A program made the position numbers and the translations under genes. A stretch of DNA of 59,924 bases from an uncultured Acetatifactor sp. (GTDB taxonomy: Bacteria > Bacillota > Clostridia > Lachnospirales > Lachnospiraceae). Each line of letters opens with the position of its first letter. The first letter of the stretch is position 1. Below, one piece after another: positions 1-8,091 of the stretch. The stretch is from the NCBI GenBank assembly GCA_910585615.1, contig CAJUFO010000021.1:1-59924 (forward strand), in the 5' to 3' direction. The notes below the pieces were generated by a model that searched no databases, had not been told where the DNA came from, and was given only the letters and a program-made list of their open reading frames with translations.

Positions 1-630
1 AAATGCGCCGTGCTTCTGGCGTCAGCCATGCTCCTTGCCACAGGCTGCGGCAAAGAGGACGAGAAGACCATCGACGGAAGCGTGCAGAATATGGAACCGG
101 TGGACATCACCTCCGGGGCGGACGAGACCGGCGCTCCGGGAGACGGGGAGGCGGCAGACGAGGGGCAGCAGGACGGCGGGGCCCAGGAAGGGCAGCAGGA
201 TTCCGGTCAGGGCGGCGCCGCATCCGGAGCGGGCTATCAGTTCACCGCAAAGGGCGTCACCATAGAAATGGACGCGGACGCGGCCCCGGTCCTGGAGCAG
301 CTCGGGGAGCCGGTCTCCTATTTCGAGGCGGCCAGCTGTGCCTTTGAGGGCCTGGACAAGACATACACCTACAACGGCTTCGAGCTGGACACCTATCCCA
401 CCGGCGACAAGGATTACATATCCATGGTCGTCCTGAAGGACGATTCCGTGGCCACCCCGGAGGGCATTGCCATAGGGGATACCCTGGAAAAGCTTACGCA
501 GGCCTACCCCGAGGGGAGCAAACAGGGGGACAACATGCTGGTATGCGAAAAAGGCGGCATGAAGCTCTGCTTTATCCTGCAGGGCGACGAGGTGAAGTCT
601 ATCGAGTACAGGAGCACTGTCCTGGAGTGA
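1..630 (+). CDS. Lipoprotein of unknown function (5' end outside window)
   Basis: The reading frame is open from the first base and is cut by the window edge. The visible start of the protein is the end of a lipoprotein signal peptide with a lipobox LATGC, so the mature protein should be lipid-anchored on the outer face of the membrane. After the cysteine comes a linker of about 60 residues rich in Glu, Gly and Gln, then a compact domain of about 130 residues with alternating hydrophobic strands and two cysteines. I do not recognise the domain; small lipoproteins with this layout are common in Lachnospiraceae. A GTG at position 10 could be read as a start but would give a truncated signal peptide, so the true start is probably upstream of the window. 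Function unknown. Confidence 0.75.
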   Translation, partial: KCAVLLASAMLLATGCGKEDEKTIDGSVQNMEPVDITSGADETGAPGDGEAADEGQQDGGAQEGQQDSGQGGAASGAGYQFTAKGVTIEMDADAAPVLEQLGEPVSYFEAASCAFEGLDKTYTYNGFELDTYPTGDKDYISMVVLKDDSVATPEGIAIGDTLEKLTQAYPEGSKQGDNMLVCEKGGMKLCFILQGDEVKSIEYRSTVLE

Positions 631-777
631 AGACCGGACCTTTCCGGCAACGGCGTAGCTTGCGGGCTGCGCCCTTTCTCTGTCAGGGGTCTTCTTCCGT
701 TTTCATGCCGCCAGTCTCAGGAGGGGTTGGGCTATGGGCAGGGACGGTCTGGAGATGAGGAGGGCCTGGCTGGCAAG

Positions 778-983
778 AATTATACTGCTTAACGGTTATA
801 TACTGCATAACGCTGAATACTGCCTATTGCAATCATGTGATTGAACCAGTCAGCGTTATGCAGTCTGGTTTCATGGCAAGTGAAATCGTTAAGCAGTATA
901 ATTTCCGAGCAACCCGACTGCATAACGCCAGCCATATGCGTTTAACCAGTGTAGTACGGTAAATTCTGGCGTTATGCAGTATA
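778..983. repeat. Composite palindromic repeat element, copy 1
   Basis: The 493-base gap between the lipoprotein and the AraC gene holds nested inverted repeats. A perfect 17-bp pair lies at 778-794/887-903, a perfect 15-bp pair (core CTGCATAACGCTGA) at 802-816/850-864, a 6-bp hairpin at 830-843, and a further perfect 15-bp pair (core CTGCATAACGCCAG) at 917-931/966-980. The whole element begins TTATACTGC and ends GCAGTATAA. The section 799-900 recurs at 15884-15985 with about five differences over 102 bases. It has no coding capacity, so it resembles a MITE or a REP-like element. The rest of the gap (631-777, 984-1123) shows only a weak GC-rich hairpin near 1011-1054. Confidence 0.85.
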
Positions 984-1123
984 AATGCCGTTTATATAGT
1001 AGCAGAGACAGCGGTTGCGGAGCCGCCATCGCAAGCTTGCAATTCGGCAACCGCCGGTTGCCGCCCGGTTTTATCTGCGTTTTTCCATTCCATCACAGAG
1101 AATGGTCTCCTTTCTCATCCCCG

Positions 1124-1987
1124 CTAACGATGGCGCTTCCCCCCGTGCGCATACCGCCAGTCCCTGGGCGACACCCCATACACATTTTTGAACGCCCTGG
1201 AAAAATGCAGCTGGTTCGGATACCCCACCACATTCCCGATGTCGGAAATTGACAGGTCTGTCAGCTTCAAAAGCTCCGTGGCCTTGGTCATGCGGTAGGA
1301 GATCAGGAATTCCTGGGGGGACTTGCCCATGCTCTCGTGGAAGATCTTCCCGAAATAGCTCCGGTTCAGGCCGCAGGCCGCGGCGATGTCCTCCACAGAG
1401 ATATCGTTCTGGAAATTCTGCTCGATGAAGGAGAAGGCCTCCTTTATGTAGAAGTCCCGCAGACGGCCTCCCTTTCCGGCCTGGGGCGAGGGCGAGGTGG
1501 AGGAGCGGACCAGGCTGTCCAGGAACAGATAGAGATGCCCGATCAGGTGGAGCGGAGTCTCCTCCTTGTGGTGCACGATGTACAGCATTTCGTCCTTCAT
1601 GGTCTGGAAGATGTCCTTGTGGCGGGCCCTGTACACTGGCTGGGAAAGGGACAGCCCGGTCAGCGCGAGGCTCTCCTTCACCCGAAGCCCATCGAACTCC
1701 AGCCAGGCATACTCCCAGGGAAGCTCCTGATCCGCCACATAGGTGGCTACCTGGTGGGGGAACAGCAGAAAGCCTTGGCCGCTTTTGATCTGGTACTCGA
1801 TCGATTCCTCTTTATGGTTTTCCGCGATGAGCCTGCCTGTGCCGGACAGGCACAGATGGAACAGATAGTGGTTTCTGGCAGCCGGCCCAAAAGAATGCGA
1901 AGGGTCGCAGCGTTCCCAGCCGAACTGATAGAGTCCCAGGTCAATAAAATTCTCACTTGGAAAAACGGAAAAAATTACCTCGCTCAT
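1124..1987 (-). CDS. AraC family transcriptional regulator
   Basis: This 287-residue protein has an N-terminal cupin-like effector domain (about residues 15-150, with HLCLSGTGRL and GQGFLLFPHQ typical of AraC sugar sensors) and a C-terminal double helix-turn-helix of about 100 residues. The second helix-turn-helix carries the classic pattern ISDIGNVVGY...FSRAFKNVYGVSP. It diverges from the sugar-transporter operon that starts at 2258, the usual arrangement for a local activator of a glycan-use locus; the sensed sugar is unknown. The start is supported by AGAGGGT a few bases upstream. The tandem 40-bp repeats at 2041-2120 in the shared intergenic region are the likely binding sites. Confidence 0.93.
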   Translation of the reverse strand: MSEVIFSVFPSENFIDLGLYQFGWERCDPSHSFGPAARNHYLFHLCLSGTGRLIAENHKEESIEYQIKSGQGFLLFPHQVATYVADQELPWEYAWLEFDGLRVKESLALTGLSLSQPVYRARHKDIFQTMKDEMLYIVHHKEETPLHLIGHLYLFLDSLVRSSTSPSPQAGKGGRLRDFYIKEAFSFIEQNFQNDISVEDIAAACGLNRSYFGKIFHESMGKSPQEFLISYRMTKATELLKLTDLSISDIGNVVGYPNQLHFSRAFKNVYGVSPRDWRYAHGGKRHR

Positions 1988-2040
1988 AACATGACCCTCT
2001 GTGGAATATTATCTAGGTAATCTAGCGCAAAAGTCATTCT

Positions 2041-2120
2041 ATCATAGGAACCGCTACACGAACCCTATGATTGTGGTTATATCATAGGAACCGCTACACG
2101 AACCCTATATTCGTGATTAT
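2041..2120. promoter_or_regulatory. Two tandem 40-bp repeats, candidate operator
   Basis: A 40-bp unit occurs twice head to tail (2041-2080 and 2081-2120). The first 28 bases are identical in both, and differences are confined to the last 12. The junction forms an 8-bp inverted pair CCTATGAT/ATCATAGG (2064-2071/2081-2088). They lie between the divergent AraC and solute-binding genes. AraC proteins often bind direct repeats, so this is a good candidate control site (inference). Confidence 0.6.
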
Positions 2121-2190
2121 ATACCAAAATGCTAGCTGACTGCAACAAAATTCTAAAAAAATGGCATAATGGAATAGAACATGCAAAATA

Positions 2191-2210
2191 ATGCTATTTT
2201 CCGATAGCAT
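2191..2210. promoter_or_regulatory. Small palindrome upstream of the transporter operon
   Basis: ATGCTAT and ATAGCAT form a perfect 7-bp inverted pair with a 6-base spacer, about 50 bases before the start of the solute-binding protein. It could be an operator or part of the leader. No strong promoter is obvious; a CATAAT hexamer near 2165 is a possible -10. Confidence 0.3.
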
Positions 2211-2257
2211 AAAGGTATGTTATCATTTTTTTACCAAAAAAAGAAGGAGTGAATGCC

Positions 2258-3535
2258 ATGAAAGGAAAGAGAACGAAATGCGTGGGACTGGCACTGTGTT
2301 GTATGGCGGCAGCGATTCCTCTCGCGGGATGTGGAGCCTCCGGGGACGATCAGAAGACGGAGATCGAGATTGTCCAGTACAAGCCGGAAGCGGCGAACTA
2401 CTTCAAGACGCTGGAAGAGCAGTTCAATGCCACACATGACGACATCCACCTGACGATCAGTTCCCCCAACGATGCTATGACCATCCTGAAGACCCGTTTC
2501 ATCAGAGAGGACTATCCGGACATCATAGGAATCGGCGGCGACATCAACTATTCCTATTTTGTGGATGCCCAGATTCTGGAGGACGTGTCGGGGTACGGCG
2601 GACTGTCGAGCATCAACCAGGGCTACCTGGACATCGCCGAGGCCCTGGAGTTTGTCCCTGTGGACGGCACCTACATCGTGCCCTATGTGGCCAACGCGGC
2701 GGGGGTGCTGTACAACAGGGAGATGTTCGCCCAGCACGGCTGGGAGATCCCCCAGACCTGGGACGAGCTGCTGGCCCTGTGCGGCCAGATCCAGGGGGAG
2801 GGGATACAGCCTTTCTACTTCGGCTTCAAGGACGTCTGGACATGCCTGGCGCCCTGGAACGCCATGGCCGTGGAGCTGGCCCCCGCGGACACCACGAAAC
2901 AGGTGAACAGAGGAGAGACCACCTTTACGGAACAGTACAGGGAGCTGGCGGAGAAGTACATGCAGCTTTTGCCCTACGGGCCGGAGGATCCCTTCGCCTA
3001 CGGCTACAATGACGCCTGTACCGCTTTCGCCAGAGGGGAATCGGCCATGTACCCCATCGGAAGTTATGCCACGCCCCAGATTCTGTCCGTGAATCCGGAC
3101 CTGGACATCGATTCCTTCGTGATGCCGGCCTGCGACAACAAAGAGGACAGGACGCTGAACTCCGGCATCGACCTGGGGTTCTGTGTCATGGACGGCTGCG
3201 AGAACAAGGAGGCGGCCTATGAAGTCCTGGATTTCCTGCTGGCGGACGAGAACATCCAGCAGTATATCGACGACCAGAACGCGGTACCCTGCAAGAACGG
3301 GGAGTTCCGGCTGGCCTCCATGCTGGACGGCATGCTGGAGTTCATCGAGTCGGGGAATATGACGGACTACCAGGACCACTATTATCCCTCGGAGATGTCT
3401 GTGGACGCTCTGCTCCAGACCTTCCTGATCGAGAAGGACGTGGACGCATTTCTGGCCGATTTCGACAGGAACTGGCAGAGGTACAACAGGGACATCATCC
3501 GCATGGTGCAGGAGTATGCCCAGAACAATCAATGA
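2258..3535 (+). CDS. Sugar ABC transporter solute-binding lipoprotein
   Basis: A 425-residue extracellular solute-binding protein, family 1. The signal peptide ends in the lipobox PLAGC, so it is a membrane-anchored receptor that hands an oligosaccharide to the two permeases encoded next. Conserved features include the N-terminal strand IEIVQYKPEAANYF and the YDIxGIGGD-like segment after it, and near the C terminus LADENIQQYIDDQNAVP, where these proteins close over the sugar. The start at 2258 is preferred over the GTG at 2249 because GAAGGAG lies eight bases before the ATG. It is the first gene of an operon with the permeases at 3565 and 4428. Ligand unknown; the neighbouring GH36, GH95 and GH78 enzymes suggest a galactose- or fucose-containing oligosaccharide. 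Confidence 0.93.
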   Translation: MKGKRTKCVGLALCCMAAAIPLAGCGASGDDQKTEIEIVQYKPEAANYFKTLEEQFNATHDDIHLTISSPNDAMTILKTRFIREDYPDIIGIGGDINYSYFVDAQILEDVSGYGGLSSINQGYLDIAEALEFVPVDGTYIVPYVANAAGVLYNREMFAQHGWEIPQTWDELLALCGQIQGEGIQPFYFGFKDVWTCLAPWNAMAVELAPADTTKQVNRGETTFTEQYRELAEKYMQLLPYGPEDPFAYGYNDACTAFARGESAMYPIGSYATPQILSVNPDLDIDSFVMPACDNKEDRTLNSGIDLGFCVMDGCENKEAAYEVLDFLLADENIQQYIDDQNAVPCKNGEFRLASMLDGMLEFIESGNMTDYQDHYYPSEMSVDALLQTFLIEKDVDAFLADFDRNWQRYNRDIIRMVQEYAQNNQ

Positions 3536-3564
3536 CAGGAAAAACCGAGAAGGGGTGTTAGACT

Positions 3565-4431
3565 ATGAAAAATGACAGACAAAGAACGTTTCTGCTGATT
3601 ACCATACCGATTCTTGCCCTGTTCGTCTGCTTCAACACCATCCCGCTGATTCGCGGCGTGGTCTACAGCTTCACGAATTTCAGGGGATTCGGCAAGTACG
3701 ACTGGGTCGGGTTTCGGAATTACATCGATTTGTTCTCGGATGCCCGCGTAGGGAAATCCTATTGGTTCACCCTCAAGCTGGCTCTGGTGTCCACGGTGGT
3801 GGTGAATGTGATCAGCCTGCTTCTGGCCATGGCCCTGAACAGCAAGATCCGGGCCAAGGGGTTCTTCCGGGGAGCGTACTTCCTGCCCAATATCCTGGGC
3901 TCCCTGGTAGTGGGCTATATCTTCAACTACTTCTTTACTTACATCATCCCCGCGCTGGCGGACATGACGGGAATCAAGGCGCTGAGCAGCAGCATCCTGT
4001 CCAGCCCCAGCAAGGCGTGGATCGGCGTCATGATCGTATGCGCCTGGCAGGCCATCGCCATGAACACGATCATCTATATCTCGGGCCTGCAGACGGTTCC
4101 CGAGGATGTGTACGAGGCGGGAGGGCTTGACGGGGCCACAGGCTGGAAGCAGTTCCGCTACCTGACCTTCCCCCTGATCATTCCGTTCTTCTCCATCAAT
4201 ATGGTGCTGTGCGTGAAGAACTTCCTGATGGTCTTCGACCAGATCATGGCGTTGACCAAGGGCGGCCCGGCACAGAGCACGGAATCCATCTCCTACCTGA
4301 TCTACAATAACGGTATGGCGGGCGGGCAGTTCGGGTTCCAGAGCGCCAATGCGGTGGTATTCTTCATTGTGATCGTGGTGCTTTCGGTAGCGCAGATGAA
4401 ATTTTCCAGCTCAAAGGAGGAGCAGCTATGA
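3565..4431 (+). CDS. Sugar ABC transporter permease (MalF/UgpA type)
   Basis: A 288-residue integral membrane protein with six predicted membrane segments, starting with LLITIPILALFVCFNTIPLI. The permease coupling loop is clear in YEAGGLDGATGWKQF (the EAA motif, which contacts the ATPase). It sits 29 bases after the binding-protein gene and overlaps the second permease by four bases (ATGA), so the three are translated together. No ATP-binding subunit is encoded nearby; transporters of this family in Firmicutes usually share one MsmX/MsmK-type ATPase encoded elsewhere. Confidence 0.94.
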   Translation: MKNDRQRTFLLITIPILALFVCFNTIPLIRGVVYSFTNFRGFGKYDWVGFRNYIDLFSDARVGKSYWFTLKLALVSTVVVNVISLLLAMALNSKIRAKGFFRGAYFLPNILGSLVVGYIFNYFFTYIIPALADMTGIKALSSSILSSPSKAWIGVMIVCAWQAIAMNTIIYISGLQTVPEDVYEAGGLDGATGWKQFRYLTFPLIIPFFSINMVLCVKNFLMVFDQIMALTKGGPAQSTESISYLIYNNGMAGGQFGFQSANAVVFFIVIVVLSVAQMKFSSSKEEQL

Positions 4432-5273
4432 AACATACATCATCCATAGGAAAATCCAACAGAGGCGTCATGATACTGCTGATCCTGGGCCTCTCCACAA
4501 TCATCTTTCCTTTGTACATGACCATTGTGATCGCATTCAAACAGCCCTCTGAGATGACCAACAGCATCGGCGGCATCCTCGCTCTGCCCAGGACCTGGAG
4601 CCTGGACAATTTCAGGGAGGCCATGCGGGTGACGGATTTCTGGCATTCCCTGCGCAATAGCCTGCTGATTTCCGTGACTACGATCGTGCTGTCTGTGCTG
4701 GTGCATTCCCTGATGGGGTATGCGCTGGGGCGGAACAAGGCCCACAGCAAGTTCTACAGTTTCGTGTACCTTTTCATCGTCAGCGGTATGTTCGTTCCCT
4801 TCGCGATACTGATGATGCCTCTGGCGAAGCAGACGGCGGAGCTGCATCTGGCCAACTGGGTGGGGGTCATCATTTTGTATGTGGTGTTCTATATGCCCAT
4901 GAACATTATGCTGTACTCGGGGTATCTGGTGAACATTCCGATTGCGCTGGAGGAGGCGGCCAGGGTGGACGGGGCCTCTACCTGGAGGACGTACTGGAGC
5001 ATCATCTTCCCGGTCATGGGGCCCATGCATGCCACGGTGGCCGTGATCACGGCGCTGGCTGTGTGGAATGATGTGATGACGCCGTTGATCATCATGGCGG
5101 GGTCCGGGGAGAACACGCTGCCGTTGGCGCAGTTGAATTTCCAGTCGCAGTTCGGGACGAATTATAATCTGGCGTTTGCGTCCTATCTGCTTTCGCTGAT
5201 TCCTATTCTGATTTTCTATATGATTTGTCAGAAGCAGATTCTCAATGGGGTCACGAACGGGGCGGTGAAGTGA
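4428..5273 (+). CDS. Sugar ABC transporter permease (MalG/UgpE type)
   Basis: A 281-residue membrane protein of the carbohydrate-uptake permease family, partner of the preceding permease. It has six hydrophobic segments and the EAA loop LEEAARVDGASTWRTYW, which docks to the ATPase. The start codon overlaps the stop codon of the upstream gene and AAAGGAGGAG lies just before it. After its stop there are 235 bases without a gene. They hold a GGGCC/GGCCC repeat near 5289-5320 but no convincing terminator, so some transcripts may continue into the alpha-galactosidase gene. Confidence 0.94.
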   Translation: MKHTSSIGKSNRGVMILLILGLSTIIFPLYMTIVIAFKQPSEMTNSIGGILALPRTWSLDNFREAMRVTDFWHSLRNSLLISVTTIVLSVLVHSLMGYALGRNKAHSKFYSFVYLFIVSGMFVPFAILMMPLAKQTAELHLANWVGVIILYVVFYMPMNIMLYSGYLVNIPIALEEAARVDGASTWRTYWSIIFPVMGPMHATVAVITALAVWNDVMTPLIIMAGSGENTLPLAQLNFQSQFGTNYNLAFASYLLSLIPILIFYMICQKQILNGVTNGAVK

Positions 5274-5508
5274 TTCGGATTTGAGGTTCTGGGGGCCCTC
5301 TGCGGAAAGGGGGCCCTCAATGGGGGTAGATACAGCCAGGCATTCCGCGGGGGACCGGGGGTGTGCTGGCTGGTTTTGCAACTTTGGGGGACGGCGGCAG
5401 GGGCGGGATTTTTTTGGCCTCTTAGATTTTCTGGGGAGCGATTTGCGGGGTTGTAAATTCTGGCGGTCTTTGGTATAGTATTGAGAAAAAGGAGGGCGGT
5501 GACAGGTT

Positions 5509-7704
5509 ATGGCGATTGTTTATGAGAAGCAGGGGCAGGGGGAGCACGTTTTTACGTTGCATACGGAGCATAGCACTTATCAGATGAAGGTGGACGGGCA
5601 TGGGTATCTTCTGCATCTGTATTACGGGGGGAAGGTGTCCGGGTGCATGGACTATCTTCTGACTTATTATGACAGGGGGTTTTCTGGGAATCCGGCGGCG
5701 GCGGGGTTAGACAGGACTTACTCCCTGGATACGCTGCCCCAGGAGTATCCGGCGCTGGGGACGGGGGATTTCCGCAGCAGCGCTCTGGCGGTGTGCAATG
5801 GGGACGGGTCTCAGTGCTGTGACTTGAAGTATGCGGGGCATGAGGTACGGAAGGGGAAGTATGGGCTGAAAGGGCTTCCGGCGGTGTACGCGGAGCAGGG
5901 AGAGGCTGAGACTCTGGAGATTCGGCTGAGGGATCTGGTGAGCGGAGTGGAGGTGGCGCTTCTGTATGGTGTGCTGGAGGGGGAGGACATCATTACCAGG
6001 AGCGCCGTGATCAAAAACGGTGCAGGGACCGGCATTACGGTGGAGAAGGCGCTGTCGGGATGCCTGGACTTCGTGGCGGGGGAGTATGACCTGATTGGCT
6101 TCCACGGGAGGCATGCCATGGAGCGGAATTTCCAGCGCACGGCGATCGTCCACGGGAATCAGGTGATCGGCAGCCGCAGGGGGACTTCCAGCCATCAGTA
6201 CAATCCGGCGGTGATCGTAGCGGAGAAGGGGGCCGGGGAGGACAATGGCTCCTGTTACGGGATGATGTTCGTGTACAGCGGGAATTTCATGTGCGAGGCG
6301 GAGATGGATCAGTTCGGGCAGACCAGGGTGATGATGGGGCTGCAGAGCGAATATTTCCGGTATCCGCTGGAGCCGGGGGAGGAGCTGGTGCTGCCGGAGG
6401 TAATCCTGGGGCATACGGACAGGGGGCTTGGGAAGCTTTCCCGGATGTTCCACGGGCTGATCAGGAACCATATCTGCAGGGGGAAGTACGCCGGGCAGGC
6501 AAGGCCTGTGCTTCTGAATAGCTGGGAGGCGGCGTATTTCGATTTCAACGCGGATACGATCGTCCGGCTGGCGGAGAGCGCGGCGCAGCTGGGCATCGAC
6601 ATGGTGGTCATGGACGACGGGTGGTTCGGCAAGCGGGAGGACGACAACAGCGGCCTGGGGGACTGGCAGGTGAACGAGAGGAAGCTGGGCTGTACCCTGG
6701 GAGAGATGATAGAGCGGGTCAACGGATGCGGGGTGAAGTTCGGCATCTGGGTGGAGCCGGAGATGGTGTCGGAGGACAGCGACCTGTACCGGGAGCATCC
6801 GGACTGGGCGCTGAAGGTCCCGGGCCGGGAGCCTGTCCGGGGCAGGAATCAGCTGGTGCTGGATTTTTCCAGGGAAGATGTAAGGGAATTCATATTCGAC
6901 AGGATCTGTTCGGTGCTGGAGCAGGGGAATATCGAGTATCTGAAATGGGACATGAACCGGAGCCTCGCGGATGTGTATTCCGCCCGCAGCGTCCAGGGGA
7001 AGGTGACCTACGATTACATGGTGGGGCTCTACGATTTCCTGGAGAAGCTGACGGCGAAGTATCCGGATCTCCTGATAGAGGGCTGCAGCGGCGGAGGCGG
7101 CAGGTTCGATGCGGGGATGCTGTATTATACGCCCCAGATATGGTGCAGCGACAATACGGACGCGGTGGACAGGCTGCGGATCCAGTACGGGACTTCCTTC
7201 CTGTATCCCATATCCGCGGTGGGCTCCCATGTGTCTGCGGTGCCCAACCACCAGACCGGGCGGATGACCAGTCTCCATACCAGGGGAGTGGTGGCCATGG
7301 CGGGGACATTTGGCTATGAGCTGGATCCCGGGAAGCTCACGGACCGGGAGAAGGAAGAGGTGAAGGAGCAGGTGGCCCGGTTCAAGGGGTATGCGGATCT
7401 GGTCCGGGAGGGGGATTATTACCGTCTGTCGGATCCTTTCCGGGATTCCTGCGGGGCCTGGATGTTCGTCTCCCGGGACGGGGCGAAGGCGCTGGTGAAC
7501 GTGGTGATGCTGGAGGTCCACGGGAACATGCCGGTGACTTATGTGAGGCTGAAGGGCCTGAAGCCTGAAGCGGTATATGAGGATGCGGAGAGCCGCAGGC
7601 GGTATTCCGGCGCGGCGCTGATGAACGCGGGGCTTCCCATGCCGCTTCGGATGGGGGAGTATCCGGCGTATCAGATGGAGTTGAATGAGGTGCGGCTTTC
7701 CTGA
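5509..7704 (+). CDS. Alpha-galactosidase, glycoside hydrolase family 36
   Basis: A 731-residue retaining alpha-galactosidase without a signal peptide, so it acts in the cytoplasm on imported oligosaccharides. The N-terminal beta-sandwich is followed by the catalytic barrel. Family motifs are all present: MDDGWFGKR and GDW near residues 365-385, KWDMNR with the nucleophile Asp481, EGCSGGGGRFD, and SDNTDA with the acid/base Asp548. Length matches GH36 enzymes of Firmicutes (about 730). AAAAAGGAGGG lies upstream of the ATG, and TATAGT at 5474 could be a -10, so it may have its own promoter besides readthrough from the transporter. Substrate could be raffinose-type plant sugars or galactose-capped host glycans. 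Confidence 0.96.
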   Translation: MAIVYEKQGQGEHVFTLHTEHSTYQMKVDGHGYLLHLYYGGKVSGCMDYLLTYYDRGFSGNPAAAGLDRTYSLDTLPQEYPALGTGDFRSSALAVCNGDGSQCCDLKYAGHEVRKGKYGLKGLPAVYAEQGEAETLEIRLRDLVSGVEVALLYGVLEGEDIITRSAVIKNGAGTGITVEKALSGCLDFVAGEYDLIGFHGRHAMERNFQRTAIVHGNQVIGSRRGTSSHQYNPAVIVAEKGAGEDNGSCYGMMFVYSGNFMCEAEMDQFGQTRVMMGLQSEYFRYPLEPGEELVLPEVILGHTDRGLGKLSRMFHGLIRNHICRGKYAGQARPVLLNSWEAAYFDFNADTIVRLAESAAQLGIDMVVMDDGWFGKREDDNSGLGDWQVNERKLGCTLGEMIERVNGCGVKFGIWVEPEMVSEDSDLYREHPDWALKVPGREPVRGRNQLVLDFSREDVREFIFDRICSVLEQGNIEYLKWDMNRSLADVYSARSVQGKVTYDYMVGLYDFLEKLTAKYPDLLIEGCSGGGGRFDAGMLYYTPQIWCSDNTDAVDRLRIQYGTSFLYPISAVGSHVSAVPNHQTGRMTSLHTRGVVAMAGTFGYELDPGKLTDREKEEVKEQVARFKGYADLVREGDYYRLSDPFRDSCGAWMFVSRDGAKALVNVVMLEVHGNMPVTYVRLKGLKPEAVYEDAESRRRYSGAALMNAGLPMPLRMGEYPAYQMELNEVRLS

Positions 7705-7928
7705 AAAGCTGATATAGGCTTGGAAGCCGATGGGGTGAGCCGGGAATCTGGAGTGCAGGTTCCCGGTTCTTTCATGCGCGGACCCTTGCACAAAGGGCGA
7801 TGGCGCTTGAAATATGCCGCAAAGCGCACGGGCCGCGGGGCAAGGGGGAGATTTCCGCGGCTCGATTGATATGGAGCCGGGATGTCCATCTTTTGCAGAA
7901 GGCGCCTCGCACAGCAGGAATTGGCTAT

Positions 7929-7964
7929 AGACAGAGCGCGCTGTCTGTGAGATAATAAACTCAC
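7929..7964. promoter_or_regulatory. Adjacent palindromes before the GH95 gene
   Basis: The 387-base gap between the GH36 and GH95 genes contains AGACAG/CTGTCT (7929-7934/7941-7946) directly followed by GTGAG/CTCAC (7947-7951/7960-7964). The loop of the second is ATAATAAA, which resembles a -10 element. Another hairpin, CCGGGAA/TTCCCGG at 7740-7766, follows the GH36 gene and may be a weak terminator. These are candidate regulatory sites only; no good -35 is seen. Confidence 0.3.
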
Positions 7965-8091
7965 TTTATGAATTGGTACCGGAATGCGCTGGCGGAGAGT
8001 ACGGACAGGTAGGCGGCGGACAAGCGCGGATAAGCGTAGTGAAGCCAGGGCAGGGAAGCTGGCGTGTGCCGGGAACAGGAGGAGCGTGTCT

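Noticed and set aside
2041..2120. Possible CRISPR array
   Set aside because: There are only two units, the repeats are directly adjacent without unique spacers of usual size, and no cas genes are near.
5280..5340. Terminator after the sugar permeases
   Set aside because: The GGGCC/GGCCC repeats are self-complementary and lack a T run; no stable hairpin with a terminator layout is formed.
5707..7791. Long open frame (694 codons) on the minus strand opposite the GH36 gene
   Set aside because: It is antisense to a well-conserved enzyme, rich in Pro, His and Arg, has no ribosome site or recognisable domain, and arises from GC-biased codon positions. The same applies to the frames at 7966-10050, 10240-12513, 2231-3532 and 36241-38307 on the minus strand.
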